Of a DNA stretch of 64,000 bases, positions 17,855 to 27,033 are shown one piece after another (the first letter of the stretch is position 1; every line of letters begins with the position of its first letter). Under the pieces are notes generated by a model that saw only the letters and a program-made list of their open reading frames with translations, was not told the DNA's origin and searched no databases. The position numbers were made by a program, and so were the translations under genes. The stretch comes from Deltaproteobacteria bacterium (GTDB taxonomy: Bacteria; Myxococcota_A; UBA9160; UBA4427). The stretch covers positions 50,432-114,431 of the forward strand of contig PBFW01000013.1 of assembly GCA_002719955.1 (NCBI GenBank), read 5' to 3'.

Positions 17855-19531
17855 TCAGTGGCTCTCACGCCAGGCATCCCAATCGGGATCGAGGTCGGGA
17901 AGCTGGTCACGATCTCCGAAGATGCGTCCTTCGAGGATCGGTCCCATGAGGTCACTCTCGAGCACTTCACCGGCTGTCTGGATGCCGCTGCTCATCACGC
18001 CGGCGATGCCCGGACCGCTCGGCGTACTCGCACCGCAGAGGAACAAGCCCTCGATCTCGGTGCGCGGCCCCAGACGCAGTGGCCCCACCTGGCTGCACGA
18101 CATCTCGATGCCATAGGACGTGCCCCCGGTCGATCGAGTAAAGCGCTCCTGGCTGACCGGGCTGGCCGCCTCTTTCCAAACGATGTGTTCGCGAAGATCG
18201 GGAATGATCTGTTGCGAAGTATCGATGAGCTCTTCGACGAGTGCGGCCTTGCTCTCTCGGTAGTCGGCATCGCGATGGTAACGCCCGCCATCGGCCGGTC
18301 CGCGACCGACATGCCAGACGTCGTATTCCCGGGGTGCCAACGTCATGATCTGCAGGTTGGTATGACCCTCGGGTGCGAGGTGTCGACTCTCGGGATCCTT
18401 CAAACTGGCAGCGGTCAGATAGCACATCGCTTTCGAAGTGAGCTTGCCCGCGTCGAGTTCGTCATAAATGCCCTCGAAATCGTAATCGCCCCAGATGAAA
18501 TGGTTGCTATTCGGCATTCCGCGAGCAGCGAGGTCGATATCCAGCCCCAGATAGACGCAGAAGAGCGGGACGGCCATCTTGAGTGAGCGCACGCGCTCGA
18601 CGGTCTCGGGCGCCCAATATTCCCGACCGACGAGTTCGGCGAAGGTCCGCTTCACGTCTGCGTTGGAAACGACAATCGGTGCATCGATCTCCTGCGGCGT
18701 GCGATTCTTCTTGCCCGCGAGCACACCGAGTACGCGACCGCCCTCGATGCGAATCTTGCGAACGGGACTCTGGGTGCGAACTTCACCTCCATAGGCGCGA
18801 ATCGCCTCGATGAGTCGACCCGCGATCACCTGACCGCCACCGACGGGGTAATAGGCACCTCGTAGGAAATGATCCGCGAGGCCCGCTGCCATGACGACCG
18901 GGGTATCCGATGGGCGGACTGCGTAACAACCTTGCTCCCCGAGGATCACCGCCGCGGCCCGCTCGGAGAGATTCTTCCCCGCAAAGAGCTCCGTGATCGG
19001 ACGCAGACCCCATTGCAGAAAGCCCGGAGCCACGTCCACCACATCGGACATGGCGAACTCGTTTCGCCGCAGGCGATGGCTGGCCGACGAGATCTCCTGC
19101 ATCACGTCGAGCACGCCATCGAGTGCCTCTCTTTCATATGGAAAGGTCTCGTGCAAGCGCATGCGATAGCGATCCCAGCCGAAGGGCACGCGGAAGGTCA
19201 GGTCGGGAAAATGAAGGGTCGAGTAGCCGTCCGAATCAAGGGGACGAAAGACGACACGCTCGGCCAGACCGAGCCCATTCAACGCAGCGGTGATGACGCC
19301 GTCGCGCCCGCATTCACCGATATAGTGGATCCCGACATCGAATTCGTATTTCCGCCCCTGGTGCTTGCGGCGAAAGACCTGCGAATTGCCGCCGCCCACG
19401 TAATGCGCTTCGAGCACGAGCGTACGTTTTCCGGCCGCGCACAGATAAGCCGCCGTACACAGCCCGCCGAGTCCGGAGCCGATGACGATGGCGTCCCATT
19501 GTTCGCGTTTGTCGTCGAGATCGGGTCTCAT
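17855..19531 (-). CDS. FAD-dependent oxidoreductase, phytoene desaturase/carotenoid isomerase-like
   Basis: A 558-residue flavoprotein with the dinucleotide-binding motif near residues 14-45 (IVIGSGLGGLCTAAYLC, then LVLEAHYVGGGNS) and a second FAD-contact segment close to the C-terminus (GLFLCGASTPSGPGIAGVMS). Overall arrangement and length match the CrtI/CrtISO/retinol saturase group, which isomerise, desaturate or saturate polyene or retinoid chains. Its ATG overlaps the stop of the TetR gene upstream, so the two are translationally coupled, and the desaturase gene follows. Whether it acts on carotenoids or another lipid cannot be said; no other carotenoid gene is in the window. Confidence 0.87.
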   Translation of the reverse strand: MRPDLDDKREQWDAIVIGSGLGGLCTAAYLCAAGKRTLVLEAHYVGGGNSQVFRRKHQGRKYEFDVGIHYIGECGRDGVITAALNGLGLAERVVFRPLDSDGYSTLHFPDLTFRVPFGWDRYRMRLHETFPYEREALDGVLDVMQEISSASHRLRRNEFAMSDVVDVAPGFLQWGLRPITELFAGKNLSERAAAVILGEQGCYAVRPSDTPVVMAAGLADHFLRGAYYPVGGGQVIAGRLIEAIRAYGGEVRTQSPVRKIRIEGGRVLGVLAGKKNRTPQEIDAPIVVSNADVKRTFAELVGREYWAPETVERVRSLKMAVPLFCVYLGLDIDLAARGMPNSNHFIWGDYDFEGIYDELDAGKLTSKAMCYLTAASLKDPESRHLAPEGHTNLQIMTLAPREYDVWHVGRGPADGGRYHRDADYRESKAALVEELIDTSQQIIPDLREHIVWKEAASPVSQERFTRSTGGTSYGIEMSCSQVGPLRLGPRTEIEGLFLCGASTPSGPGIAGVMSSGIQTAGEVLESDLMGPILEGRIFGDRDQLPDLDPDWDAWRESH

Positions 19532-20205
19532 CGCTTCGTCTCCGTCGAATATTTGGCGTGAGGAGGATCCGGGTGGACGCCCAACTGAACCGACGGACGA
19601 GTCCCACGCAGCAGCGCCTCGATCATGGGTGCCTCGAGCGCTTCGAAGCTACGCGTTCGCAACTGCCCCGCGAGTTCGAGAGCGGCCAACCCGTGCAGAC
19701 CCGCCCAATAGAGATGGCTGACCGTCTCCGGATCGCCGTCGAGCACCCCCTCTGCACAGGCGTACTGGACGCTATTCCGAAAGGCCCCCCAGGCCCGCCC
19801 GCGGGCTGCGAGAAGTTCCGGGTACACCTCGGCATCGGGTTGCCCCAGCTCGAAGGCCACCCGATAGGCGTGAGGGTGCTCGCGGGCGAAGCGAAGGTAG
19901 GCCCGCCCGATCTCGATGAGCCGGCCTTCGGCGCCGGCTTCACGCGCAGCCGACTGCTCGCACGCGCGGGCGAGTTGTGCGAAGGCGCGCGCCCGAACCA
20001 CGGCGAAGATCTCGTCCTTGTTGCGGAAATAGCGATAGGGTGTCCCGCGACTGCACCCCAACTCGTCCGCGAGCCCTCGCAGGCTCACGCCCGCCACGCC
20101 CTGCTCCGCAAATCGCCGCGTCGCCACATCGCAGAGGCGGCGGCGGAAGTCTTCGACAACCCGATCGCGCAGAGCGGGGCGACCCATCCCGCCAGGGTCT
20201 CGCAT
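19528..20205 (-). CDS. TetR-family transcriptional regulator
   Basis: A 225-residue regulator when started at ATG 20205; further in-frame ATGs at 20187 and 20241 are possible. The HTH lies at about residues 25-60 (GVSLRGLADELGCSRGTPYRYF). The C-terminal domain shows the TetR_C pattern with GRAYLRFAREHPHAYRVAF. Its stop overlaps the start of the FAD oxidoreductase gene (ATGA), so it is likely a local repressor of this operon. The divergent intergenic region to the TetR gene at 20393 is shared, and both regulators may bind there. The inducer is unknown but probably a lipid or hydrophobic acid, judging from the operon. Confidence 0.88.
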   Translation of the reverse strand: MRDPGGMGRPALRDRVVEDFRRRLCDVATRRFAEQGVAGVSLRGLADELGCSRGTPYRYFRNKDEIFAVVRARAFAQLARACEQSAAREAGAEGRLIEIGRAYLRFAREHPHAYRVAFELGQPDAEVYPELLAARGRAWGAFRNSVQYACAEGVLDGDPETVSHLYWAGLHGLAALELAGQLRTRSFEALEAPMIEALLRGTRPSVQLGVHPDPPHAKYSTETKR

Positions 20206-20348
20206 TAAATTGTCACTGTCAATTTTTCTTGATGGCTTCAACGCGCGATCCAGCGCGTTTTCCCCCTGGGCAGAGAGCCGCCGTGGAGCGACATCAAATA
20301 CCGGAATTCACCAGATCAACATTGCGATTGCGTTTGCATCTGATAAAC

Positions 20349-20370
20349 ATGAATACGAATTATGATTCAT
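20349..20370. promoter_or_regulatory. Imperfect palindrome, candidate TetR operator
   Basis: An AT-rich 22-bp element begins ATGAAT and ends ATTCAT, with 8 of 11 positions symmetrical across the centre. It lies 22 bases upstream of the TetR start at 20393 in the divergent region between two TetR genes, the usual place for an autoregulatory operator. Symmetry is imperfect, so this is a candidate only. Confidence 0.4.
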
Positions 20371-20392
20371 ATTTTCTGCAGGGTATCAGCCA

Positions 20393-21100
20393 TTGAGTCC
20401 CCACTCTCAGATCCGATGGATTCGACCCGTCCTTCAGGTGCGCAGCCAGCAGACACTCGAGCGCCTGCTCGATAGCGCGGAAGAGCTGATCGCCGACAAG
20501 GGCTTCGAGGACATCACGGTCGCGGAGATCGCGTCGCGCGCCGGTGTCTCCGTGGGTGCGGTCTACTCTCGCTTTCACGACAAGCAGGGCGTGCTGCATT
20601 GCCTGCAGGATCGCTTCGTCGACGAGGCCAACCTGACCACCGATAACGCCTTCGACCCCGAACGATGGAGGGGGGCGAGCATCGAAGAGATCATCAGCGA
20701 GCTGATCACCTTTCTGGTCGAGATCCACCGCAAGCGCCGTGGCGTGATGCGCGAATTGGTGGCCCGCGCCAAGAACGAACCTTCGATGATCGAACGCAAG
20801 GGACGCCTCGTCGCGCGGATCGGGGAGTGCCTCGAATCCTTGCTGATCGCGCGCGCCGAGAGGATCGGGGCTCCGGCCCCAGCGATGGCGATTCGCTTCG
20901 GGCTTCGACTCGTTCTCTGCATGCTCGAGCAGGCGATCCTCTTCGACGATATCCGCGCCTACGGAATCCCCGACTCGGACGAACAGCTCGCGTCAGAACT
21001 CACGCGAGCCTATCTGGCCTATCTCGACGTAAACGGGGAATCGCTGAGCGTCGGACCTACGAACAACCTTGAAGATGAACTTGAGACGAGGAGAGAATAA
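20393..21100 (+). CDS. TetR-family regulator of the diiron operon
   Basis: A 235-residue TetR protein with TTG as probable start. The HTH is at residues 40-75 (GFEDITVAEIASRAGVSVGA, then YSRFHDKQGVL). The ligand domain is of ordinary length and ends in a short polar tail. Its stop codon overlaps the start of the next gene (TAATG at 21097-21102), tying it to the SCP2-like gene and the two ferritin-like genes that follow. It is therefore the likely local regulator of that group; an imperfect palindrome sits just upstream. Confidence 0.87.
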   Translation: MSPHSQIRWIRPVLQVRSQQTLERLLDSAEELIADKGFEDITVAEIASRAGVSVGAVYSRFHDKQGVLHCLQDRFVDEANLTTDNAFDPERWRGASIEEIISELITFLVEIHRKRRGVMRELVARAKNEPSMIERKGRLVARIGECLESLLIARAERIGAPAPAMAIRFGLRLVLCMLEQAILFDDIRAYGIPDSDEQLASELTRAYLAYLDVNGESLSVGPTNNLEDELETRRE

Positions 21101-21537
21101 TGGCGATTGCGTTTCCTTCATTGGATTTCTTCGAGGAACTCGCGCGTCGAATGGAATCGAACGCCGCCGAGTTCGAGAAACTCGGCTTCTGCGACACCGT
21201 GATGGGAATCAAAGTGGATGGCGACTCGTCGCATCTCTACTCCCTGACCTTCGACGTCTTCGACTGCTCCGAGGTCCGCGAACTGTCGAGAGCCGACGAC
21301 GCTGAGCTCGATTTCCTGCTCGAAGCTCCCCTGCCGCTCTGGAAGGAAATGTTCGAATCGATCCAGAAGAACGGTCGGCCCGATCCAGCCTACACCTTGA
21401 ACAGCCTTTCCCATGTCGGTGACCGAATGCGGGTCGTCTACGACGATCCAGAGGGACACGACAAATTCTACCGCTTCATGGCCACGATCCAGGCATTCGT
21501 CGACCAGGCATCAGACCTCGAAATCGCGTGGGCCTGA
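21100..21537 (+). CDS. Small protein, possibly SCP2 sterol-carrier-like
   Basis: A 145-residue acidic, soluble protein with no signal peptide. The pattern of alternating strands (IKVDGDSSHLYSLTFDVFDC), a segment AELDFLLEAPLPLWKEMFES and a final helix (DKFYRFMATIQAFVDQ) resembles SCP2/sterol-binding-type domains, where a conserved tryptophan follows a short strand. The resemblance is weak and was judged by eye. It is translationally coupled to the TetR gene and precedes two ferritin-like paralogues, so it could deliver a hydrophobic substrate to the diiron enzyme. That role is an inference. Confidence 0.5.
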   Translation: MAIAFPSLDFFEELARRMESNAAEFEKLGFCDTVMGIKVDGDSSHLYSLTFDVFDCSEVRELSRADDAELDFLLEAPLPLWKEMFESIQKNGRPDPAYTLNSLSHVGDRMRVVYDDPEGHDKFYRFMATIQAFVDQASDLEIAWA

Positions 21538-21563
21538 GGCCCGCGTCCGGAGGACAAAACCCG

Positions 21564-22688
21564 ATGAGTTATTACGGCGCAAACGATTTCTCCTACAACT
21601 CCGACTTCAATCTCCGCATTCGCGATATCAAGAAGGGCAATCTCGATTTCAGCTGGCTCGACGACGCACGCGAAACGATCGAGATACGCCGCCGGGATCC
21701 CCGGCGCGGCCTCACGCTCGAGGATTGCGAGGTTGGCCCCTACGCGATCGACAACACACCGGATATCGTGCGAGAGAACCGCGGCGTGTCACCCCGTGGC
21801 GCAATTCTGGCCGAGGGATCCGATCAGCCGGATCTCGGACCTTCGCTCAACAAGAGAACGGATGTCTGGGGTTATCGCGTCCAGCGCTATTGGGAAGAGG
21901 CCATGAGCCGGCAGTGGGATGTTTCGACGGATATCCCCTGGCAGGAAATGGACAAACACGAGATCCCCGACGAAGTCGAAATCGCCTTCTGCCAGCTCTG
22001 CACGCTCCTCTCCGAAGTGGAGATGATCGCCACCGATCTGCCCGCCAAGTGGAGCCACCACATGAATAGCCATTTCCAAGAGGTGAAGGGCTTCATCGCA
22101 ACACAGGCCATCGACGAAGCACGGCATGCGGAAGCCTTCCGCAAGCGGGCGCTGGCGGGGGCGGGGCTCTACCGAGCCAGCGTGCGCGGCGAACATGCAC
22201 TCAAAGGGATCCTCGAAGCCGACAGTTACAGCGAGGGCAGCGTCTTTCTTCACGTGCTCGGCGAAGGATTCATCTTGACACTCTTCCGCTCGAGCGAGTT
22301 CATCTCCCCCACTCCCGTGGAGCAGCGGATGTTCCAACTCGTGATGCAAGACGAGGCGCGGCATGTCTCCTACGGACTGCAGCATCTCAAATACCTGATG
22401 GATCATTGCCCGGAGATCCGACCGCAGATCAACGGTTTCCTCGACGAGGCCGAAAGGCATCTGACGGGCCTCTTCAACCCAGACCAGCTCGAAAGCATGA
22501 TCGTTCTCGGCGGAAAGGGGACTTCCCCCGAAGCCATCCGGCGCGGGATCGCGGTGGTCGGAGCCTTCCAGGGCAAGCAAATCGAAGAGTATTTCCACCG
22601 GGCCGAGCGGGCGGGTCTACCCGAACGACGCGAACGCAGCCCCTTGCTGGAACTTCAACAGCGCATGATCGCCGGCGTGGCGTGCTGA
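21564..22688 (+). CDS. Ferritin-like diiron oxygenase/oxidase (active copy)
   Basis: A 374-residue protein with a good Shine-Dalgarno (CCGGAGGACAAAAC) before ATG 21564. It contains a four-helix diiron centre: glutamates at E151/E153 (helix A), the first ExxH at E185/H188 in QAIDEARHAEAF, a glutamate E234 in LGEGFILTLF, and the second ExxH at E264/H267 in QDEARHVSYG. This is the ligand set of ferritin-like diiron oxidases related to ribonucleotide reductase R2, AurF-type N-oxygenases and fatty-acid oxidases. All ligands are present, so it should bind two metals. It is followed 18 bases later by a paralogue lacking them. Confidence 0.85.
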   Translation: MSYYGANDFSYNSDFNLRIRDIKKGNLDFSWLDDARETIEIRRRDPRRGLTLEDCEVGPYAIDNTPDIVRENRGVSPRGAILAEGSDQPDLGPSLNKRTDVWGYRVQRYWEEAMSRQWDVSTDIPWQEMDKHEIPDEVEIAFCQLCTLLSEVEMIATDLPAKWSHHMNSHFQEVKGFIATQAIDEARHAEAFRKRALAGAGLYRASVRGEHALKGILEADSYSEGSVFLHVLGEGFILTLFRSSEFISPTPVEQRMFQLVMQDEARHVSYGLQHLKYLMDHCPEIRPQINGFLDEAERHLTGLFNPDQLESMIVLGGKGTSPEAIRRGIAVVGAFQGKQIEEYFHRAERAGLPERRERSPLLELQQRMIAGVAC

Positions 22689-22706
22689 TTCGAGGAGACG
22701 AACGAG

Positions 22707-23807
22707 ATGGGCTACTACGCACGAGATGATTTCTTCAACAATCCCGAAATCCTGCAGCGCTCTATCGAAATCCTGAAGGGCACGCTCACGCTGGACTGGA
22801 TGGATCTCGACGTCAAGGAAGCGAAGTGTCGGCCGAGCAACGCGCGGCGCGGCCTGACCTTCGATGACACGAATATCACCGGCTATGGCTGGAATGAGAT
22901 CCCCGAGAAGATCCGCCACAACTACTCAATGGCACCGCGAGGTGCGCATTTGCCTCCTGGATTGCCTCACCTGGGCTACGACATCAATCGCAAGAGCGAA
23001 GTCTGGTCCGATAATGCACCCGCGCTCTACGAGGAGTCGAAATCTCGCCATTGGATTCCCTCGCGTGAGGTTCCCTGGGATGCTGTCGAAGAACTCGGAC
23101 ATTCCGAGGAATTCGAACGCGGCCTGGCTCAACTCTACACAGACCTAACATGTATGGCGACGCTTCTCGGCGATATCCCCTCGAAATGGGTGTGGCATAT
23201 CAACCAGGAGTTGGTCGAACTCAAGATGTGGCAATGCACGCAGATGTTCGATGCCGCCCAGATGGCCGACGTCTTTCGGAAACGGGCGATCGCGGGCGGC
23301 ACGGGCCTGGGTCGAGATCATGTCTCCCTCGGCGAATTACTGAAGAGCGTATTCGACGCGGGCAATTACCCCTGCGCCTCGGCCTCTGCCCATCTTCTCC
23401 TGTGCGGATTGATGCAGGTATTGCTCCGCCATATGGGTGCCCTTTCCAGAAACGCAGCAGACCAGACCATCGCTCGCTTCGCCGTCCAGGACGTCTCCCG
23501 ATCACTCGCATACGGAATTGGACATATCCAATACCTGCTCGGGCAGCGACCCCACGAAGCGACGAGCCTTCGGGACCATCTCGACGAAGTGGAGAGCGCG
23601 TTAGTCGGCCTTCTGGCCGCCCCCATCTTCATTTCAACGCTCGCCCTGATCACGGCGGGAAGTCGCAGCGAAGCGGGCAACGCCGTACCGGCCGTGACCG
23701 CGCTCTACCGCTGCCTGGCCGATGAACACGGAGCGCGGCGGCGAGCGGCCGGCATCGAGAGCGAGTCGAGCCCGCTCGAAGCCTTCGTTCAGGAGATGGA
23801 GACATAA
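22707..23807 (+). CDS. Ferritin-like paralogue without diiron ligands
   Basis: A 366-residue paralogue of the preceding protein, alignable over most of its length (for example PAKWSHHMN versus PSKWVWHIN, and AFRKRALAG versus VFRKRAIAG). The metal-site positions are all changed. LLSEVEM is replaced by DLTCMAT. DEARH becomes DAAQM. LGEG becomes LLCG. QDEARH becomes QDVSRS. No glutamate or histidine survives at the expected ligand positions, yet the reading frame is intact and the packing residues around them are kept. It is therefore probably a non-catalytic partner, for example the beta subunit of a heterodimer, rather than a decaying copy. Shine-Dalgarno GAGGAGACG precedes the ATG. Confidence 0.82.
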   Translation: MGYYARDDFFNNPEILQRSIEILKGTLTLDWMDLDVKEAKCRPSNARRGLTFDDTNITGYGWNEIPEKIRHNYSMAPRGAHLPPGLPHLGYDINRKSEVWSDNAPALYEESKSRHWIPSREVPWDAVEELGHSEEFERGLAQLYTDLTCMATLLGDIPSKWVWHINQELVELKMWQCTQMFDAAQMADVFRKRAIAGGTGLGRDHVSLGELLKSVFDAGNYPCASASAHLLLCGLMQVLLRHMGALSRNAADQTIARFAVQDVSRSLAYGIGHIQYLLGQRPHEATSLRDHLDEVESALVGLLAAPIFISTLALITAGSRSEAGNAVPAVTALYRCLADEHGARRRAAGIESESSPLEAFVQEMET

Positions 23808-23872
23808 CGCCCGAATGAGCTGCACGCGGTCCTCGCCGAATCACGATCGGCCGGCCGCCGGTGGCTCGGCGC

Positions 23873-24862
23873 TCAGCCGAGCACGTGGGGCAGCACCCGA
23901 TCGGTAAAGATCCCGAAGGTCTTCTCGCTGAGTGGGGAGAGCAGCAGATAGTCGAGCGAAATCTCCTCTTCCAGTTCTTGCAGGAGATCGACGACGCGTT
24001 CGGGAGATCCGTGGAGGACGACGTCCGAAAGATAATGCTCTTCGGGATCCATCGCCTTCCCGTCTTCGCGGAAGGAAGCGAGAGCCTGCTTCGGGAGGTA
24101 GGAGTTCGCGGTCCATCGCGCGCCTCGGCGAGCGATCGCCTCCGCCTCCGCATCTCCCTCCGCCACGGCAACGAGCCGAGCGACCGGGATCTCACGACCC
24201 TTCGTTTCATGACCGGCGTCGGCCAACCCATCGAAAAAGATCTGCTTCTTTCGCGCGATCTCTCGGTGTGCGGAATGGGGGTCCATCATCACGGAGAGGC
24301 CAGACGCCGCCGCCCACTCGATCGCGCCCACCGATGTGGCCGCCGCCCAGACCGGCGGATGCGGTCGCTGGGCGGGCTTCGGCAGGACCTCGACACCGTC
24401 GAAGGAGTGGAAGCGACCTTCATAGTGCAACCTCTCCTGGGTCCACGCCGCGAGCACGATTTCAACGGCTTCCCGGAAACGATCTGTACTCTCTTCGGGC
24501 GGCACACCGAAGACCTCGAATTCCACCGGGTCGAACCCACGACCCGCGCCCCAATTGATTCGGCCGCCCGTCAGGACATCGAGCAATGCGATCTCCTCGG
24601 CGATTCGCAGCGGGTGATAGAGCGCGGCGAGAGTCACTGCGGTGCCGATACGCAGATTCTCCGTGCGGCCCGCGATATGGGCTGCCATGACGTGTACCGA
24701 GGGACAGACGCTATAGCCGGTGAAATGATGTTCAGCGAGCCAGACAGCGTCATAGCCGGTGCGGTCCATGATCTCGACGCGTGCGAGCGCTCTCTCGTAT
24801 ACATCTTCGAGGGGGATACTCCGCTCGCGCCAGCCGAAGAACTGCAGTACCCCGACCTTCAC
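23873..24862 (-). CDS. LLM-class flavin-dependent oxidoreductase
   Basis: A 329-residue luciferase-like monooxygenase-family protein starting at GTG 24862. Recognisable family features are the N-terminal MKVGVLQFFGW strand, the YDAVWLAEHHFTGYSVCPS segment near residues 38-56, and RINWGAGRGFDPVEFEVFGV near 130-150. The group binds FMN or F420 in a TIM barrel and oxidises small aldehydes, alkanes or sulfonates. The GTG overlaps the TGA of a short upstream open stretch (GTGA), and it is convergent with the diiron operon. Substrate is not evident. Confidence 0.87.
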   Translation of the reverse strand: MKVGVLQFFGWRERSIPLEDVYERALARVEIMDRTGYDAVWLAEHHFTGYSVCPSVHVMAAHIAGRTENLRIGTAVTLAALYHPLRIAEEIALLDVLTGGRINWGAGRGFDPVEFEVFGVPPEESTDRFREAVEIVLAAWTQERLHYEGRFHSFDGVEVLPKPAQRPHPPVWAAATSVGAIEWAAASGLSVMMDPHSAHREIARKKQIFFDGLADAGHETKGREIPVARLVAVAEGDAEAEAIARRGARWTANSYLPKQALASFREDGKAMDPEEHYLSDVVLHGSPERVVDLLQELEEEISLDYLLLSPLSEKTFGIFTDRVLPHVLG

Positions 24863-25286
24863 GCCCCCTCCTCGCTGAGCAAGGGCGCCGTCGCCGCACC
24901 GCGCAGCATCACGCCCCTGCGATGCGCGCCCACTTGATTGCGACCGTCCTCGATCCTCTCTTGCACCGCCGCCTCCAACTTTCGTAATCGCTGATCATCG
25001 ACTCCTGAGATCCGCCCCGACTTCGACGACCATTATGTCATAGGGCGAGCCGAATGAGCGGATCGCCTCGCGCCGCACCACCGCAGCGTACCCGCCCCGC
25101 CCCGGACGCGGACGCTGGCGACATCCACCTCACTCGGGATCCAAGGGGCCGGTGGACGAGCGCCCCTTCCCGGATCCCCGACGAGGTGAGGCGCGCGCAT
25201 CACGACCGAGGCGGTTCTGGGATACGCTCCAGGATCGAGTGGAGCCGGGAAGAACAACGCTCAGACAACCGAGAGAGGTCCCCAGA
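24863..25286. other. Intergenic stretch with a possible short coding remnant
   Basis: No complete gene is seen in these 424 bases. On the minus strand an open stretch of about 58 codons (containing DDQRLRKLEAAVQERIEDG) ends in a TGA that overlaps the GTG start of the LLM gene, and a further short open stretch ends at an ATGA just before it. Neither has a convincing start codon, so they look like remnants of a gene that once preceded the LLM gene. The promoter of the SDR at 25287 must lie in the right-hand part. Confidence 0.35.
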
Positions 25287-26102
25287 ATGTCAGAATTCAT
25301 GAAACAATACGGGCCCTGGGCCATGATTGCCGGCGGAGCGCAAGGAATCGGCGAAGCCTATTCCCGTGACGTCGCAGCCAAGGGCCTGAACGTAGTCGTG
25401 CTCGACAATTCGCAGGAGGCGCTGGATTCATTCAAGCCCGAGATCGAAGCGGACTATGGGGTCGAGTGCCTGGCGCTTCGGGTCGACCTGGCGCGCTCCG
25501 ATCTATTGGAAGTCGTGACAGAAGCGGTGGGTGATCGAGAGGTCGGACTGCTGATCTACAACGCCGGACTTGCCGATGTCGGCCCCTTCTACAAGAAGGA
25601 AACGGGCCTCGAATACGAGCAGATGAGAATCGCCATCAATATCACCGGCCCACTCATTCTCAGCTACCACTACGCGAAACCGATGTTGGCCCGCAGGGCG
25701 GGTGGCATCATCCTGATGTCATCCGGAGCCGGTCTCCAAGGATCCCCCTATTATGCCCATTATTCGGCGACCAAGGCCTACGATATTGCCCTCGCCGAAG
25801 CGCTCTGGGGCGAATTCAGGCCCTACAACGTGGATGTATTGGCGTGCGTTGCGGGCATGACGCTCTCCACCGCAGCGAAGGGCTATCAGCACCTCGACAC
25901 GTCGACCTTCCAGACGACGACCGAGCTGGTCGAGGAGGCGATGGCAGCCCTGGGAAAAACATCCACCCTGATGGCGGGGGAATCCAATCGGAGGAATCAG
26001 GAAGCCCTGAACGCCATGCCCCGGGAGGCGCGGATCGAGATCATGGGAAAGCATGCGATCGACAATTTCCTCGGTGGCGAGGCGCCCGAACAGAATCTCT
26101 AG
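25287..26102 (+). CDS. Short-chain dehydrogenase/reductase
   Basis: A 271-residue classical SDR beginning at ATG 25287, with GAGAGAGGTC upstream. It has the cofactor motif GGAQGIGEAY (TGxxxGxG variant with Gly for Thr, residues 16-25), the NAG motif in YNAGLADVG, the serine strand LMSSGAG, and the catalytic YSATKAYD (YxxxK). The family oxidises or reduces hydroxyl and keto groups with NAD(P)H. An acidic residue after the second strand (VVLDNS) favours NAD. It stands between oppositely oriented genes and seems to be a single transcription unit. Confidence 0.9.
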   Translation: MSEFMKQYGPWAMIAGGAQGIGEAYSRDVAAKGLNVVVLDNSQEALDSFKPEIEADYGVECLALRVDLARSDLLEVVTEAVGDREVGLLIYNAGLADVGPFYKKETGLEYEQMRIAINITGPLILSYHYAKPMLARRAGGIILMSSGAGLQGSPYYAHYSATKAYDIALAEALWGEFRPYNVDVLACVAGMTLSTAAKGYQHLDTSTFQTTTELVEEAMAALGKTSTLMAGESNRRNQEALNAMPREARIEIMGKHAIDNFLGGEAPEQNL

Positions 26103-26163
26103 TCGATCGAGGCGTTCCCGACCCCACTCTTCCTGCCCCCTTGGTGATCTCCCATCGCTCCGC

Positions 26164-27033
26164 TCAGAGAAATTCGAGGAGCGCGCTGCGGAAGGCCGCG
26201 GGCTGGTCCAGCATGATCGCATGACCCGCGCCCGGGATCTCGACGGCCCGCCCCTCGACGAGCACATCCGAGACCATTCGCCGAAGAGTCTCCGCCGGCA
26301 GCAGGGGGGAGTGCTCACCACGAATCACCAGTGTGGGGCAGGTGATCCTCTCCAGGTAATGCCAGATGCGCGCATTCTCCTTTTCCAGCCATGCCTTGCG
26401 GTCGAATTTCATGCGGGTCTCAACGCTGCGCTTCGATTCACGGCGTAGGAAACGAGCGTCGAGTTTCGGGGAGAAGGAGCCATCTGGGGTCCGCCGCAGC
26501 GAATGCTCGGCAAACGACGCGCGAGCCTTCGCTTCGAGCAGAGGGTAGATCTCGGCCAGCGTCGCCTCGTAATCCGCCACTCGATCGAATCGGGGAGCGA
26601 GCAGACGCAGGCTCTCTGGGCGCGCCGCATCACCGCGATCAACGGGAATATCGGGACCCGCCTCCGCGAGGACCAACCGGCTCGTGCATTCGGGATGACG
26701 GCCCGCGAAACGCAAGCAGGCATGCCCGCCCTGGGAATGTCCGACCAACACGACCGAATCGAATTGAAAATAGTCCACGACCGCTTCGACATCCCGTGCG
26801 ATCGCCGCATTGTGATAGCGGTATTCCGGGTCCGACTCCGAATCGCCGTGACCGCGGTTGTCGATAGCCACCACACGGTAACGATCGCGTAGATCGGGAA
26901 CGAGCACGTCCCACAAATGGGCATGATGGCCATAACCGTGCACGAAGAGCAGGGGCACACCCTCACCGCCCCAGTCGACCACGTTGAGCATGAGATCATC
27001 CGCTCCAGGAACCATTCGTCGGGTCGCACGCAT
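26164..27033 (-). CDS. Alpha/beta hydrolase
   Basis: A 289-residue alpha/beta-hydrolase fold protein. The oxyanion-side motif is LLFVHGYGHHAHLW, the nucleophile elbow is LVGHSQGGHACL (GxSxG), the acid residue is likely in TLVIRGEHSPLLP, and the catalytic histidine is in EIPGAGHAIMLDQP near the C-terminus. All triad elements are present. Members hydrolyse esters, C-C bonds of ring-cleavage products, or lactones. The surrounding catabolic genes make a degradative role likely, but the substrate cannot be read. It is convergent with the SDR at 25287. Confidence 0.9.
   Translation of the reverse strand: MRATRRMVPGADDLMLNVVDWGGEGVPLLFVHGYGHHAHLWDVLVPDLRDRYRVVAIDNRGHGDSESDPEYRYHNAAIARDVEAVVDYFQFDSVVLVGHSQGGHACLRFAGRHPECTSRLVLAEAGPDIPVDRGDAARPESLRLLAPRFDRVADYEATLAEIYPLLEAKARASFAEHSLRRTPDGSFSPKLDARFLRRESKRSVETRMKFDRKAWLEKENARIWHYLERITCPTLVIRGEHSPLLPAETLRRMVSDVLVEGRAVEIPGAGHAIMLDQPAAFRSALLEFL

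Noticed and set aside
20210..20222. TTGTCACTGTCAA near the TetR start at 20205
   Set aside because: Looked like an operator, but the halves are direct repeats of TGTCA, not an inverted repeat, so no dimer site could be supported.
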